Counted from the first letter of the stretch, positions 1 to 6,435 are shown. The stretch is DNA of 9,041 nt from Treponema sp. (GCA_031281685.1 JAITFA010000143.1:1-9041), one strand, 5' to 3'. Program-made: numbers and translations. The notes: a model not told the origin generated them from the letters alone.

Positions 1-102
1 CCGTGTTTCATCTGTGCGCATGAGTAGTGGTGTCTGGCACCATGGAAGCGATCTATGTGCTGGTGTCAGACACCACAACGCCGTGCTTCATCTGAGCGCA
101 TG
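1..102. repeat. 102-bp exact direct repeat, copy 1
   Basis: Every base of 1-102 is identical to 360-461 (offset 359). Since the segment starts at the window edge, the true repeat may be longer on the left. It holds two palindromic cores (29-41, 62-74) and the longer 47-bp spacer type. Other units in the array have drifted, so perfect identity suggests a recent duplication, gene conversion or unequal exchange. Confidence 0.95.
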
Positions 103-359
103 AGTGGTGGTGTCTGGCACCATGTGAAGCGAGCTAGCGGCGGTGTCTGGCACTATGCGAAGCCAGTCTAAGTGGTGATGTCTGGCACCAGAAGCGAGCT
201 AAGTGGTGATGTCTGACACCATACGAAGCGATCTAATCGGTAATATCTGGCACTATGCGAAGCCAGTCTAAATGGTGATGTCTGGCACCAGAGGCGAGCT
301 AGCGTTGGTGCCAGACACCATGCGAAGCAATCTAAGTGGTGATGTCTGGCACTATAACG

Positions 360-461
360 CCGTGTTTCATCTGTGCGCATGAGTAGTGGTGTCTGGCACC
401 ATGGAAGCGATCTATGTGCTGGTGTCAGACACCACAACGCCGTGCTTCATCTGAGCGCATG
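360..461. repeat. 102-bp exact direct repeat, copy 2, overlapping the rlmN 3' end
   Basis: This is identical to 1-102. Identity stops at 462, where copy 1 continues as repeat array (AGTGGTGG) and this copy continues as rlmN coding sequence. The right edge therefore marks the border between array and conserved gene. It supplies the last 15 codons and the TAG stop of rlmN (complement 459-412). Confidence 0.95.
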
Positions 462-1476
462 GATTAAAACCTAATTGGCCACAAGCGCCAGCTATGCCGA
501 CGCCTTTCCTGAAACGTCGCGTTACCGGAATACCCTGCTGTTCAAGTAAGACGCTAAAGTTCTCCACTTCCCGGCGACTGGGTTCACGAAGAGGCTTGCC
601 CTCAAAGCATAAGCCGGGGATCGGGTTCCAGGGAATAAGGTTTATGACAACATCAAGGCCACGCGCAAAAGTGCCAAACGCTACAGCGTCTGTTTCGCGG
701 GTATTGAGGTCGCCGAGTAACACGGCCTCCAGCGTGAGTCGCTGGCCCTGTTCTTGCTGGTAATAAGCGAGTGCGTCATGCAGGCAGGGAAGGGGATTGG
801 CGCGGGCTATGGGCATGAGTCGCTCTCGGAGCGAGGGATCGGCGGTTGTGAGAGAGCAGGCCAGCCGTGTCCCCAAGCCCTTACTGGCAAGTTCACGGAT
901 GCCTTCGACAATGCCGCTGGTAGATATGGTGATACGCCGTCTGGATATGCCCAGATTGCCGGTAAGCACGGCAAGGGCGGCGCAGAGGGCTTTAAGGTTC
1001 AGGAGCGGTTCGCCCATCCCCATGATGACAATGTTGGCAATGTCCGTGATGGAACTGAGGCGCAGAAACTGCTCAACGATTTCCGGAGAACTGAGATTAC
1101 GCGAGAAGCCCAGCGATCCGGTCTTGCAGAACACACAGGCAACCGGACAGCCTACCTGCGTAGAAAGACAGGCAGTCTTGCGACCTTTGTCGTCGCTTAA
1201 CAGTACCGCCTCGATCCGCGTATCGTCCTGAAGACTGAGTTGTAGCTTAACCGTGCCGTCGCTGTCTTCAAGGCGCTGTGAGACTATCGTTGAATAGAGC
1301 GAGAAACGATTTGCCAAGTCCTGCCGTAACGGGACTGCGAGGTCAGTCATAGCCTCAAACGAGGAAGCACCCCGTGCCAGCCAGTGAAACACCTGTCTGG
1401 CACGAAAAGCCGGAAGCGGTTGCAGTACGTTCTGTAGTTCCGCGAGGGAAAGCCCCGCCAGTGTGCGCCTGATCAC
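412..1476 (-). CDS. rlmN: Dual-specificity 23S rRNA/tRNA adenine C2-methyltransferase RlmN
   Basis: Radical-SAM enzyme that methylates C2 of A2503 in 23S rRNA and A37 in some tRNAs; cytoplasmic. The 354-aa product has the cluster motif C-x3-C-x2-C at residues 110, 114 and 117. Cys103 and Cys332 (in ACGQL) sit where E. coli Cys118 and Cys355, the resolving and methyl-carrying cysteines, are found. GMGEPLLN (153-160) and NLIPWNP (279-285) are further family signatures, so the enzyme looks intact. The start is GTG, overlapping the upstream TPR stop as GTGA, which suggests translational coupling; it also gives the expected family N-terminus. The odd feature is the C-terminus. After ACGQLGFNP, residues 340-354 and the stop codon are encoded by the palindromic repeat array, so the native stop was probably replaced. 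The tail lies after the catalytic core and probably does no harm. Identity is near certain; the effect of the tail is unknown. Confidence 0.97.
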   Translation of the reverse strand: MIRRTLAGLSLAELQNVLQPLPAFRARQVFHWLARGASSFEAMTDLAVPLRQDLANRFSLYSTIVSQRLEDSDGTVKLQLSLQDDTRIEAVLLSDDKGRKTACLSTQVGCPVACVFCKTGSLGFSRNLSSPEIVEQFLRLSSITDIANIVIMGMGEPLLNLKALCAALAVLTGNLGISRRRITISTSGIVEGIRELASKGLGTRLACSLTTADPSLRERLMPIARANPLPCLHDALAYYQQEQGQRLTLEAVLLGDLNTRETDAVAFGTFARGLDVVINLIPWNPIPGLCFEGKPLREPSRREVENFSVLLEQQGIPVTRRFRKGVGIAGACGQLGFNPCAQMKHGVVVSDTST

Positions 1477-2627
1477 GATTTTAGTTGCTCAAGACGCTCA
1501 ATAATTGGACTGTTTCTGATTCCAAAGCGCTGAAATTCCTCAAGCGTCTCAATAGCGTTATCGGTTTCACCCTTTTTGATATAACAATCAGCCATCTCAA
1601 GGTAAAAACGGTGGTTGCGCGGCGCCTGCCGGATGAGCCGATGGAGCGAGGCGATGGCTTCCTCATGTTTGCCTTGATTTCTGGCCACCAGCGCCAAGCC
1701 CAGTACGGCGTAGGTATCAAACTCAATATTCAGAGCGCGCTCGTAATACTCAATTGCCCGCTCATGATCGCCCTGATTCCGGTAAGCGTCACCAGCGCGG
1801 GTCAGGATCACCTTGTTACGAGGGTCTTGCTCAAGGATGCGGTTCCAATACTCAAGAGAACGATTTTGCTGGTTAAGGCCCCGGTAACAATCGGCAAGGC
1901 CAAAGAGAGCGTAGAAGTTGTACGGATCGCGGCGCAATGCCTTGTCAAAATAGGTGATACCTTCTGTGAAGGTCTTGAGCTTGCGGTGGCAATTCCCGAT
2001 GGAGGTGAGTACACGGATGTCCACATTGTCCAGATCGAACTCAAGCATCTTTTCCCAGTAAAAAAGCGCGTTGCGGTATTCCTTGAAATCGTAATGGAGA
2101 TGCCCAAGACCAATGATGGCGTAGGGATTTCTTTCTTCCATAGCAAGTACTCGAAGGTACATTGCCTTTGAGCGCCTGAAATCATGTACCTTACGGTAAG
2201 CGTCGGCTATCCGCGTAAGCACGGTGATGTTCTTGTCGTCGTGGTGAAGATACTGCTCCCAAATTTCGATGGCTTTGCGGTACTGGTTGAGCATCTTGTA
2301 GCAGTCGGCAAGGCCAAAGAGGGTGTAGTTGTTCCCCGGATGGCTATTCAGACAGCGCTGGTAATAGTTCACCGCCTCCTGAAACGCGCCCCATTTGCGG
2401 AAAGCGTCGCCCATACCCACCAGAGCGTAGCTGTTATTCTTGTCAAGCGTCAGAATTTTGTTAAAACACTCTATGGCGTCTGAGATTCGTTTCTCTTTCA
2501 GATACTGATACCCCTTTTTTGACCATTCTGACATTTCCGCTAGCAGGTCCCGCTCTGAGTTTGATATAGATAAAGGGGCGTTTACGTTAAAATCATCGAT
2601 CTTTCTCTGTGTGCGCTCATTATTCAT
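1473..2627 (-). CDS. Cytoplasmic tetratricopeptide-repeat protein, about ten TPRs
   Basis: A 384-aa protein built almost wholly of 34-residue TPR units from about residue 38 to 375. I count ten, with the usual Y/A/G/A-D-A-Y and A-I-x-Y/W pattern. TPR superhelices bind other proteins; no partner or enzyme domain is visible. There is no signal peptide or membrane segment. Units 3-4 (YTLFGLADCYK... then TRIADAYRK...) resemble units 7-8 (YALFGLADCYR... then TRAGDAYRN...), a sign of internal duplication. I chose the ATG at 2627 rather than the longest open frame (to 2735), because it has AAGAGGA upstream and because the extension (MPSACIRSRR...) overlaps the previous gene and is unlike TPR sequence. 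The start overlaps the preceding stop by 8 bp, and the stop overlaps the rlmN start by 4 bp, so it is probably coupled to both. From memory it corresponds to a TPR protein at this locus in T. pallidum; the function is unknown. Confidence 0.88.
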   Translation of the reverse strand: MNNERTQRKIDDFNVNAPLSISNSERDLLAEMSEWSKKGYQYLKEKRISDAIECFNKILTLDKNNSYALVGMGDAFRKWGAFQEAVNYYQRCLNSHPGNNYTLFGLADCYKMLNQYRKAIEIWEQYLHHDDKNITVLTRIADAYRKVHDFRRSKAMYLRVLAMEERNPYAIIGLGHLHYDFKEYRNALFYWEKMLEFDLDNVDIRVLTSIGNCHRKLKTFTEGITYFDKALRRDPYNFYALFGLADCYRGLNQQNRSLEYWNRILEQDPRNKVILTRAGDAYRNQGDHERAIEYYERALNIEFDTYAVLGLALVARNQGKHEEAIASLHRLIRQAPRNHRFYLEMADCYIKKGETDNAIETLEEFQRFGIRNSPIIERLEQLKS

Positions 2628-3000
2628 GGGGAGCGTCCTCTTTATGTAATAGATTTTGTATGATCGCTGCCAATTGCATGGTGAGTTCATCAAATTTTTT
2701 ACGATCCGGCGCGATCTGATACATGCGGAGGGCATCCATGTAGCGTCCTTGTTTCTTGTAGGCGTCGCCGACTCGACTCAGGCCATCTGAATAGCCAGTG
2801 GTCTGAAAAATTTTTCGCGCATTCTCAATATTTTCAGCGATACCTGAGTTAAATAAAACATTACCCTTGCGGTTGAGCGCGGCTTTCTGCGCCGCGTCAA
2901 GCGAGGGTGGTTTAGCGGTAGTTTTGGCAAACACGGGCCTACTGTCCCGCAGACCCACGCTCTCTTTTTCAAAGCGTTCAAAGATTTTTTGGTAATCCAT
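2620..3000 (-). CDS. Small TPR-like hypothetical protein
   Basis: A 126-aa soluble, charged protein with no signal peptide. Residues 74-98 (LSRVGDAYKKQGRYMDALRMY...) form one recognisable TPR-like unit resembling those of the next gene. The N-terminal 40 residues (MDYQKIFERFEKES...) are not recognised. The ATG at 3000 has AAGG about 8 bases upstream. Its end overlaps the start of the large TPR gene by 8 bp, so the two products are probably made together and may act as a pair. This is inference from layout. I do not recognise a characterised family. Confidence 0.8.
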   Translation of the reverse strand: MDYQKIFERFEKESVGLRDSRPVFAKTTAKPPSLDAAQKAALNRKGNVLFNSGIAENIENARKIFQTTGYSDGLSRVGDAYKKQGRYMDALRMYQIAPDRKKFDELTMQLAAIIQNLLHKEDAPHE

Positions 3001-3080
3001 ATCCGAACCTTGCTTGTAATTAAATTATTAGTATTATTTCTTTTTTTTATAAAACTAGCAACAAGAATCATGCTTGAAAA
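3001..3080 (-). promoter_or_regulatory. AT-rich gap inside the leftward gene cluster; possible internal promoter
   Basis: This is the only real break in the leftward gene series. On the minus strand it contains TTGTTGCTAG, then TTTTATAAAAAAAA and TAATACTAAT, far more AT-rich than its surroundings. I find no pair of -35 and -10 boxes at good spacing and no convincing terminator hairpin. An internal promoter for the TPR genes and rlmN is possible but weakly supported. Confidence 0.25.
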
Positions 3081-3608
3081 TCATGCATAAATGAAAAAGT
3101 CAACTACAGAACGTCCATACTTTTTTGACTGTTCCAGTCTCAGTTTCTCTAGGATGCCGGGAGTTTCTTCGCTGGGGCGGTGTATAAGCAGGCGCGAACC
3201 TTCAGCCATAAGGGGCGCTGCGGCAATGGCTTTGACCAGCTCCCATTTGAACTGATAGGGAAACGGTGGATCACAAAAGATGATGTTAAAAGGCGTTTTG
3301 GCGCGCTGGACATACAGCTCTACAGCCATAAAACGGCACTTGATACGAAGCGGAGCAATGGACACGTTTTCAAGCAGAGTCTTTCGTTTCAGCGGGTCCT
3401 TTTCCACAGCCTCAACCGGAAAGGCTCCGCGAGAAACTGCTTCCAGTGCAACGACACCGCTTCCTGAAAACAGGTCAAGGAAGGATAGGCCGCTAAGGTC
3501 TCCCAAGGTGGCAAAGACAGATTCTCTCATGCGATCCATGGCCGGCCTGATGACCCCCGCAGGTACTTTCACCTGTTGACCATGTAAGAGACCACCGGAG
3601 ACCCGCAT
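3081..3608 (-). CDS. rsmD: 16S rRNA (guanine(966)-N2)-methyltransferase RsmD
   Basis: A SAM-dependent Rossmann-fold methyltransferase acting on G966 of 16S rRNA during 30S assembly. The 175-aa length is normal. Visible motifs are the N-terminal GG-LLHGQQV, the family segment RPAMDRMRE (21-29), the SAM-binding loop FLDLFSGSG (43-51), the acidic residue ending motif II (VEAVEKD, 65-71) and the catalytic DPPF (113-116). The ATG at 3608 lies 3 bp after the stop of the upstream hypothetical gene and lacks a strong ribosome binding site, so translation probably depends on coupling. Related DPPF methyltransferases are possible, but the motif set and size favour RsmD. Confidence 0.93.
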   Translation of the reverse strand: MRVSGGLLHGQQVKVPAGVIRPAMDRMRESVFATLGDLSGLSFLDLFSGSGVVALEAVSRGAFPVEAVEKDPLKRKTLLENVSIAPLRIKCRFMAVELYVQRAKTPFNIIFCDPPFPYQFKWELVKAIAAAPLMAEGSRLLIHRPSEETPGILEKLRLEQSKKYGRSVVDFFIYA

Positions 3609-3611
3609 GGC

Positions 3612-4043
3612 TCAGCCGAGCAGACCCTTTAGTTCACGGGGGCCTACCAAAGGTTCGGTAACTATCGTGGAATTAACCGACGCATCAATGATTCGCTTGC
3701 GGGAAAGGCTCTGATTGCTTAAAAACACGATGCGCTCACGAAATGAAGGGAAGAGAGTGGCAGAAATGTTGCCTGAACCATTCAGAAACAGAGAGAGTAC
3801 CTGCGAAAACTGCCACTCGATCTCGGAAAGGTTATCAAACTGCTCGTCCCGTTCGATGAGATAGGCATTTTCAGAGAGATTCTTGAGAAGAGTTGCGAGG
3901 GTAGTGTCAATAAAGTCAATATCCTCAAGCGTTTTCTTCAGGAACAGCTCTGTATCGGTTTCCAACAGGAGCAAGTCCCGAATCATGCGTACCCTCATGC
4001 TAAGGATAAAAATGTTATCTTCAAAGTTGATCTTTTTTTTCAT
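3612..4043 (-). CDS. Conserved hypothetical protein, probably helical
   Basis: A 143-aa protein that I do not assign to a family. It has no Cys pairs, no signal peptide and no clear membrane segment. It is rich in Leu, Glu and Asp, and residues 15-110 look mostly alpha-helical with coiled-coil-like stretches (LLLLETDTELFLKKTLEDIDF). The C-terminus ends PLVGPRELKGLLG. The start is ATG at 4043 with GGAAGAAAG just upstream. It is the first gene of the leftward series and almost touches rsmD (3-bp gap). From memory, an unknown gene holds this position between rpsF and rsmD in T. pallidum, which would make it a treponemal conserved gene rather than a spurious frame. Confidence 0.75.
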   Translation of the reverse strand: MKKKINFEDNIFILSMRVRMIRDLLLLETDTELFLKKTLEDIDFIDTTLATLLKNLSENAYLIERDEQFDNLSEIEWQFSQVLSLFLNGSGNISATLFPSFRERIVFLSNQSLSRKRIIDASVNSTIVTEPLVGPRELKGLLG

Positions 4044-4148
4044 TTACTTTCTTCCATGAAATAGGGTAATACCGTTGTGTTTGCCCTTTGCCCTTTACTA
4101 TCGGCGTGGGGGTGTCTAATCTTGACCATGCCCAGCCGCCACCGAACC

Positions 4149-4177
4149 TTGACGCTCGTCCACTCTCTCTATACTAT
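4149..4177 (+). promoter_or_regulatory. Sigma70-type promoter for the rpsF operon
   Basis: TTGACG at 4149-4154 matches the -35 consensus in five of six bases. The -10 is either TATACT (4170-4175, five of six, 15-bp spacer) or TACTAT (4172-4177, four of six, 17-bp spacer). Transcription would begin around 4182-4185, leaving a leader of about 55 nt that starts just before the first hairpin segment. The -10 region also lies in a small dyad, TATAC-TATCA-GTATA (4170-4184), which could be an operator or chance. I found no equally good promoter for the leftward gene at 4043. Confidence 0.6.
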
Positions 4178-4193
4178 CAGTATACACCTCTTT

Positions 4194-4236
4194 GTCCGCT
4201 ATATGGCGGACCATTTTTATAGTCCGTAAGGAGGAC
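4194..4236 (+). promoter_or_regulatory. Structured rpsF leader with overlapping hairpins over the RBS
   Basis: Four short complementary segments follow in order: GTCCGC (4194-4199), GCGGAC (4206-4211), GTCCGT (4222-4227) and GGAC (4233-4236). Segments 1 and 2 pair perfectly, followed by CATTTTTAT, which looks like a weak terminator. Segments 3 and 4 pair with the Shine-Dalgarno AAGGAGG (4228-4234) in the loop and stem. Segments 2 and 3 can pair instead (five Watson-Crick pairs and one G-U). The S6:S18 complex is known to bind rpsF leaders in many bacteria through a CCG-containing motif; CCG occurs here in segments 1 and 3. Regulation by S6:S18 is inference. Confidence 0.5.
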
Positions 4237-4239
4237 ACA

Positions 4240-4521
4240 ATGCGTCAGTATGAACTGACGGTCATCTTCCCATTGGAAGATGACCAACACAAGGCAGGCC
4301 GGGAACAGGTTCTAGCCGACTTGGCTAATCACGGGGCTGAGCTCGTGAAGACCGATGAACTCGGGGACCGGGAACTCGCGTATGAGATTAAAAAACGAAG
4401 GCGTGGCAGGTATGTGCTTTTCACGCTTCGTCTTGACCCGGCAAAGGTTACGGTTCTGGATCGGGTTTTTAAACTCAATGCCAATCTGGTCAAGTATCTC
4501 TTCGTGAAGATCGAGGATTAG
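4240..4521 (+). CDS. rpsF: 30S ribosomal protein S6
   Basis: S6 binds 16S rRNA in the platform of the 30S subunit as a heterodimer with S18. The 93-aa product begins MRQYELTVIF and carries the family segment ELAYEIKKRRRGRYVLFTL (45-63) and the C-terminal NANLVKYLFVK. The length is normal. I placed the start at 4240 because AAGGAGG lies 5 bases upstream and the S6 fold begins at MRQYEL; an in-frame ATG at 4192 would add 16 non-conserved residues and overlap the leader hairpin. It is the first gene of the rightward operon, with rpsR, encoding its partner, two genes downstream. Confidence 0.97.
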   Translation: MRQYELTVIFPLEDDQHKAGREQVLADLANHGAELVKTDELGDRELAYEIKKRRRGRYVLFTLRLDPAKVTVLDRVFKLNANLVKYLFVKIED

Positions 4522-4529
4522 GAGGCGCT

Positions 4530-5021
4530 ATGACGGATCTCAATCACGTTGTCCTGATAGGGAGACTGACCCGTGACGCGGAGCTTAAATACACTGCCAA
4601 CGGGCAGGCTGTTTGTAAGTTTTCTATCGCGGTGAATCGGCGACGTAAGAATGGCGATCAATGGGTCGATGATCCCAACTTCTTCGACATTGTTGTCTGG
4701 GGTAGGCTGGGCGAAACCCTTAACCAGTACCTCATCAAAGGCAAACTCGTGGGTATTGATGGCGAACTTAGGCAGGATCGCTGGGAGCAGGATGGTCAGA
4801 ACCGTTCCAAGGTCGAGATTGTGGCAAACAATCTCCAGCTTCTCGGCAGCAATCCGTTAGGCGTCGGCACGGGTTCGAGTGGCGGAGCCGTGCCAACCTC
4901 GTCATCTTATGGGCAGGGTCCATATCAGGAGCGCCGGAATGAAAGTCCTTATCAGGGACCGCCGGTACGTGAACCACTGGGAAACAACGGCGATAGCTTT
5001 GCCGATGATATTCCTTTTTAG
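4530..5021 (+). CDS. ssb: Single-stranded DNA-binding protein
   Basis: SSB coats single-stranded DNA in replication, recombination and repair. The 163-aa product has the OB fold at about 1-110 (LNHVVLIGRLTRDAELKY, FSIAVNRR, FFDIVVWGRLGE, LVGIDGELRQDRWE). A flexible Gly/Ser/Pro/Gln-rich linker follows, and the canonical acidic tip DDIPF (159-163) recruits partner proteins. A complete tip suggests the genuine replicative SSB. The ATG at 4530 has AGGAGG overlapping the rpsF stop, so it is probably translated at a level coupled to S6. The rpsF-ssb-rpsR order is widespread in bacteria. Confidence 0.97.
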   Translation: MTDLNHVVLIGRLTRDAELKYTANGQAVCKFSIAVNRRRKNGDQWVDDPNFFDIVVWGRLGETLNQYLIKGKLVGIDGELRQDRWEQDGQNRSKVEIVANNLQLLGSNPLGVGTGSSGGAVPTSSSYGQGPYQERRNESPYQGPPVREPLGNNGDSFADDIPF

Positions 5022-5079
5022 CAATGATGCGCTGTAAGGCGTTTCATGCGACAAGACCGTTTATTTAAGGAGAAAAAAT

Positions 5080-5421
5080 ATGTCTGATGAGAGATATGTT
5101 GAAAATGAGCGAAGTGAGCGCCCGTTCCGGCAGGATCGAGGCGTGGATATGGATGGGCGGGACAGCGATGAGCGGGGGACCCGTAACGGCGCGCCGGGCG
5201 GAAAAGGCAAGGTCTTCTTCAAAAAAAAGGTCTGTAAGTTCTGCCTCCAAAAGTTCAAAATAGACTACAAGGATGCGGATACCCTGCGCCGGTCTATCAC
5301 CGAGCGGGGAAAAATCTTACCGCGCCGCATCACCGGCACGTGCGCCAAGCATCAGCGGGCGCTGGCGCTGGCCATCAAACGCGCCAGAATCCTCGCGCTT
5401 CTTCCATTCGTCGCCGAATAA
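5080..5421 (+). CDS. rpsR: 30S ribosomal protein S18, zinc-binding type with N-terminal extension
   Basis: S18 pairs with S6 on the 30S platform. The core lies at about 46-113 and ends [31 protein letters not shown]52-x2-C55 together with C88-x2-H91 gives a likely zinc site, the cysteine-containing form of S18. The first 45 residues are an extra, highly charged, disordered-looking extension ([21 protein letters not shown]...), longer than the roughly 75-residue E. coli protein would need. AAGGAG precedes the ATG at 5080. The 58-bp gap after ssb shows no clear promoter or terminator. Confidence 0.96.
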   Translation: MSDERYVENERSERPFRQDRGVDMDGRDSDERGTRNGAPGGKGKVFFKKKVCKFCLQKFKIDYKDADTLRRSITERGKILPRRITGTCAKHQRALALAIKRARILALLPFVAE

Positions 5422-5433
5422 GCATAAGCCGCC

Positions 5434-6435
5434 ATGTTCACTCGTGAGTCGTCAAGCGATATAGCATGGGTTCCGGCGCTGGTATGCGCCACGCTCTGCG
5501 TGTTTTTCATGCGGAGCGGGCTTCTGGCGTTTTTCTTTCTCGCGCCGCTTGGGTTTATGGCCTATGGGTATAATCCGGTGTCAGCGTGGCTCTGCGCTTT
5601 GGCCGCCATACTCGGCAACGGATTCTGTCTCGCGCTCTTTTCGTTGCAGATCGCGGCGATGTTCCCGTGGTGGGACTGTATCTATTTCACTGTTCTGGCC
5701 ATACTATTCACCGCGATGGCGTCGCCTATGGCTCACTGGGCGCGGATACGAGAGGCGTACCGTTTCGTTATTGTCAGCGGGCTGGGCGCTGTGCTGTTCT
5801 TGTTGTTTATGAACATTGAAGCGTCCGGCTTTCACGAAGTTATCAGTATTCAGGCGGAACTCTTGCGGGAACTGACTCTGACGCAAGCCGGAACCGATGT
5901 GGTACAGCTCTCCATGCTTGAGCAATACCTCACGCCAGAGACGCTGATAAGCCTGCTTGACTTCGTGGGGCTGCGTGGCGGGGCGCTTGTTTCCTGCTTT
6001 CTGATCTTTTTGGTGAGCCGCCAGTTAAGCCTTGTGTTTACCCGGCTTATCCGCCACAAGGCGCGGGGAAACCTGATTCACTTTCATGTGGACAGCCAGC
6101 TTATCTGGGTGCTGTCCGTGTCTCTGCTGGCGGCGCTAGCCGGGAGCTTTTTCACGTTCATACCGCTTGAAATCACTGGCTGGAATCTGCTCGTGGCGTG
6201 CGCTCTGCTGTATCTGGCTCAGGGCGCCGGGATTTTCTTTCACTTTTTTATGACGCTGAGAGCTTTGCCGTTGTTTCTACGCATAGCGGCGTATGTGTTG
6301 ATTGTATTTTTAATTCTCAGTCCAGGCGTTAATATGCTTGTTCTGGCGGCGCTACTCTTGCTGGGTATTGCTGAAAACTGGGTGCCATTTCGGGCGCTAA
6401 ATCTAAGCGGACCTTCCTCTACTCCGGAGAAGTAA
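5434..6435 (+). CDS. Polytopic membrane protein, DUF2232/YybS-like
   Basis: A 333-aa very hydrophobic protein with about eight membrane helices (roughly 11-45 as one or two, 50-75, 82-100, 108-127, 172-197, 222-245, 249-272, 282-316). An amphipathic stretch at 130-168 separates two groups. It ends with GIAENWVPFRAL, resembling the C-terminal G-x-x-E-x-W-x-x-FR segment of DUF2232 proteins. Position supports this: in Bacillus, yybS (DUF2232) lies in the same rpsF-ssb-rpsR to rplI-dnaC region. The Firmicute partner gene gdpP, for a c-di-AMP phosphodiesterase, is absent here. DUF2232 has no firm function; the fold is transporter-like (ECF S-component-like), so substrate binding is only a guess. 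The start at 5434 has no strong ribosome binding site but follows rpsR by 12 bp. Confidence 0.82.
   Translation: MFTRESSSDIAWVPALVCATLCVFFMRSGLLAFFFLAPLGFMAYGYNPVSAWLCALAAILGNGFCLALFSLQIAAMFPWWDCIYFTVLAILFTAMASPMAHWARIREAYRFVIVSGLGAVLFLLFMNIEASGFHEVISIQAELLRELTLTQAGTDVVQLSMLEQYLTPETLISLLDFVGLRGGALVSCFLIFLVSRQLSLVFTRLIRHKARGNLIHFHVDSQLIWVLSVSLLAALAGSFFTFIPLEITGWNLLVACALLYLAQGAGIFFHFFMTLRALPLFLRIAAYVLIVFLILSPGVNMLVLAALLLLGIAENWVPFRALNLSGPSSTPEK

Larger units (their letters stand above)
1..461. repeat. Array of near-palindromic 13-bp cores, about 33-bp spacing
   Basis: The stretch contains twelve copies of a 13-bp core related to GGTGTCTGGCACC, starting near 29, 62, 109, 142, 177, 208, 241, 277, 307, 341, 388 and 421. 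Two copies (62-74 and 421-433) read GGTGTCAGACACC, a dyad with 6-bp arms around a single central base. The copy at 307-319 reads GGTGCCAGACACC, the opposite orientation. Cores are 30-36 bp apart except for two 47-bp intervals. The sequence between cores is itself related (GAAGCGA/GAAGCCA followed by TCTA or GCTA). A second level of duplication is visible: 146-201 matches 246-301 with two mismatches. There is no credible gene from 1 to 411. Each core could form a small hairpin as RNA or single-stranded DNA. The pattern recalls REP/REPIN-type elements mobilised by REP-associated tyrosine transposases, but no such transposase is in the window, so that is inference. The array continues to the left edge. 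Confidence 0.9.

Noticed and set aside
168..437. 89-residue minus-strand open frame in the left array
   Set aside because: It is a translation of the palindromic repeats (recurring WCQT/WCL motifs) with no RBS or domain, and it overlaps the rlmN end.
1..461. CRISPR array
   Set aside because: Repeats are short, imperfect and in both orientations; spacing varies from 30 to 47 bp; the sequence between cores is itself repeated; no cas gene is present.
412..1231. Frameshifted or pseudogenised rlmN due to repeat invasion
   Set aside because: All catalytic cysteines and motifs are in one uninterrupted frame; only the residues after the ACGQL motif are affected.
1485..2171. 228-residue plus-strand open frame
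   Set aside because: It lies antisense to the TPR gene; its length reflects the regular codon pattern of the TPR repeats, and it shows no family motif.
2628..2735. 36-residue N-terminal extension of the TPR protein
   Set aside because: The extra sequence overlaps the upstream gene in another frame and has no TPR character, while the ATG at 2627 has a good RBS and family-like start.
4192..4239. Longer rpsF start at 4192
   Set aside because: It would begin inside the leader hairpin without an RBS; AAGGAGG at 4228-4234 and the conserved MRQYEL start fix the gene at 4240.
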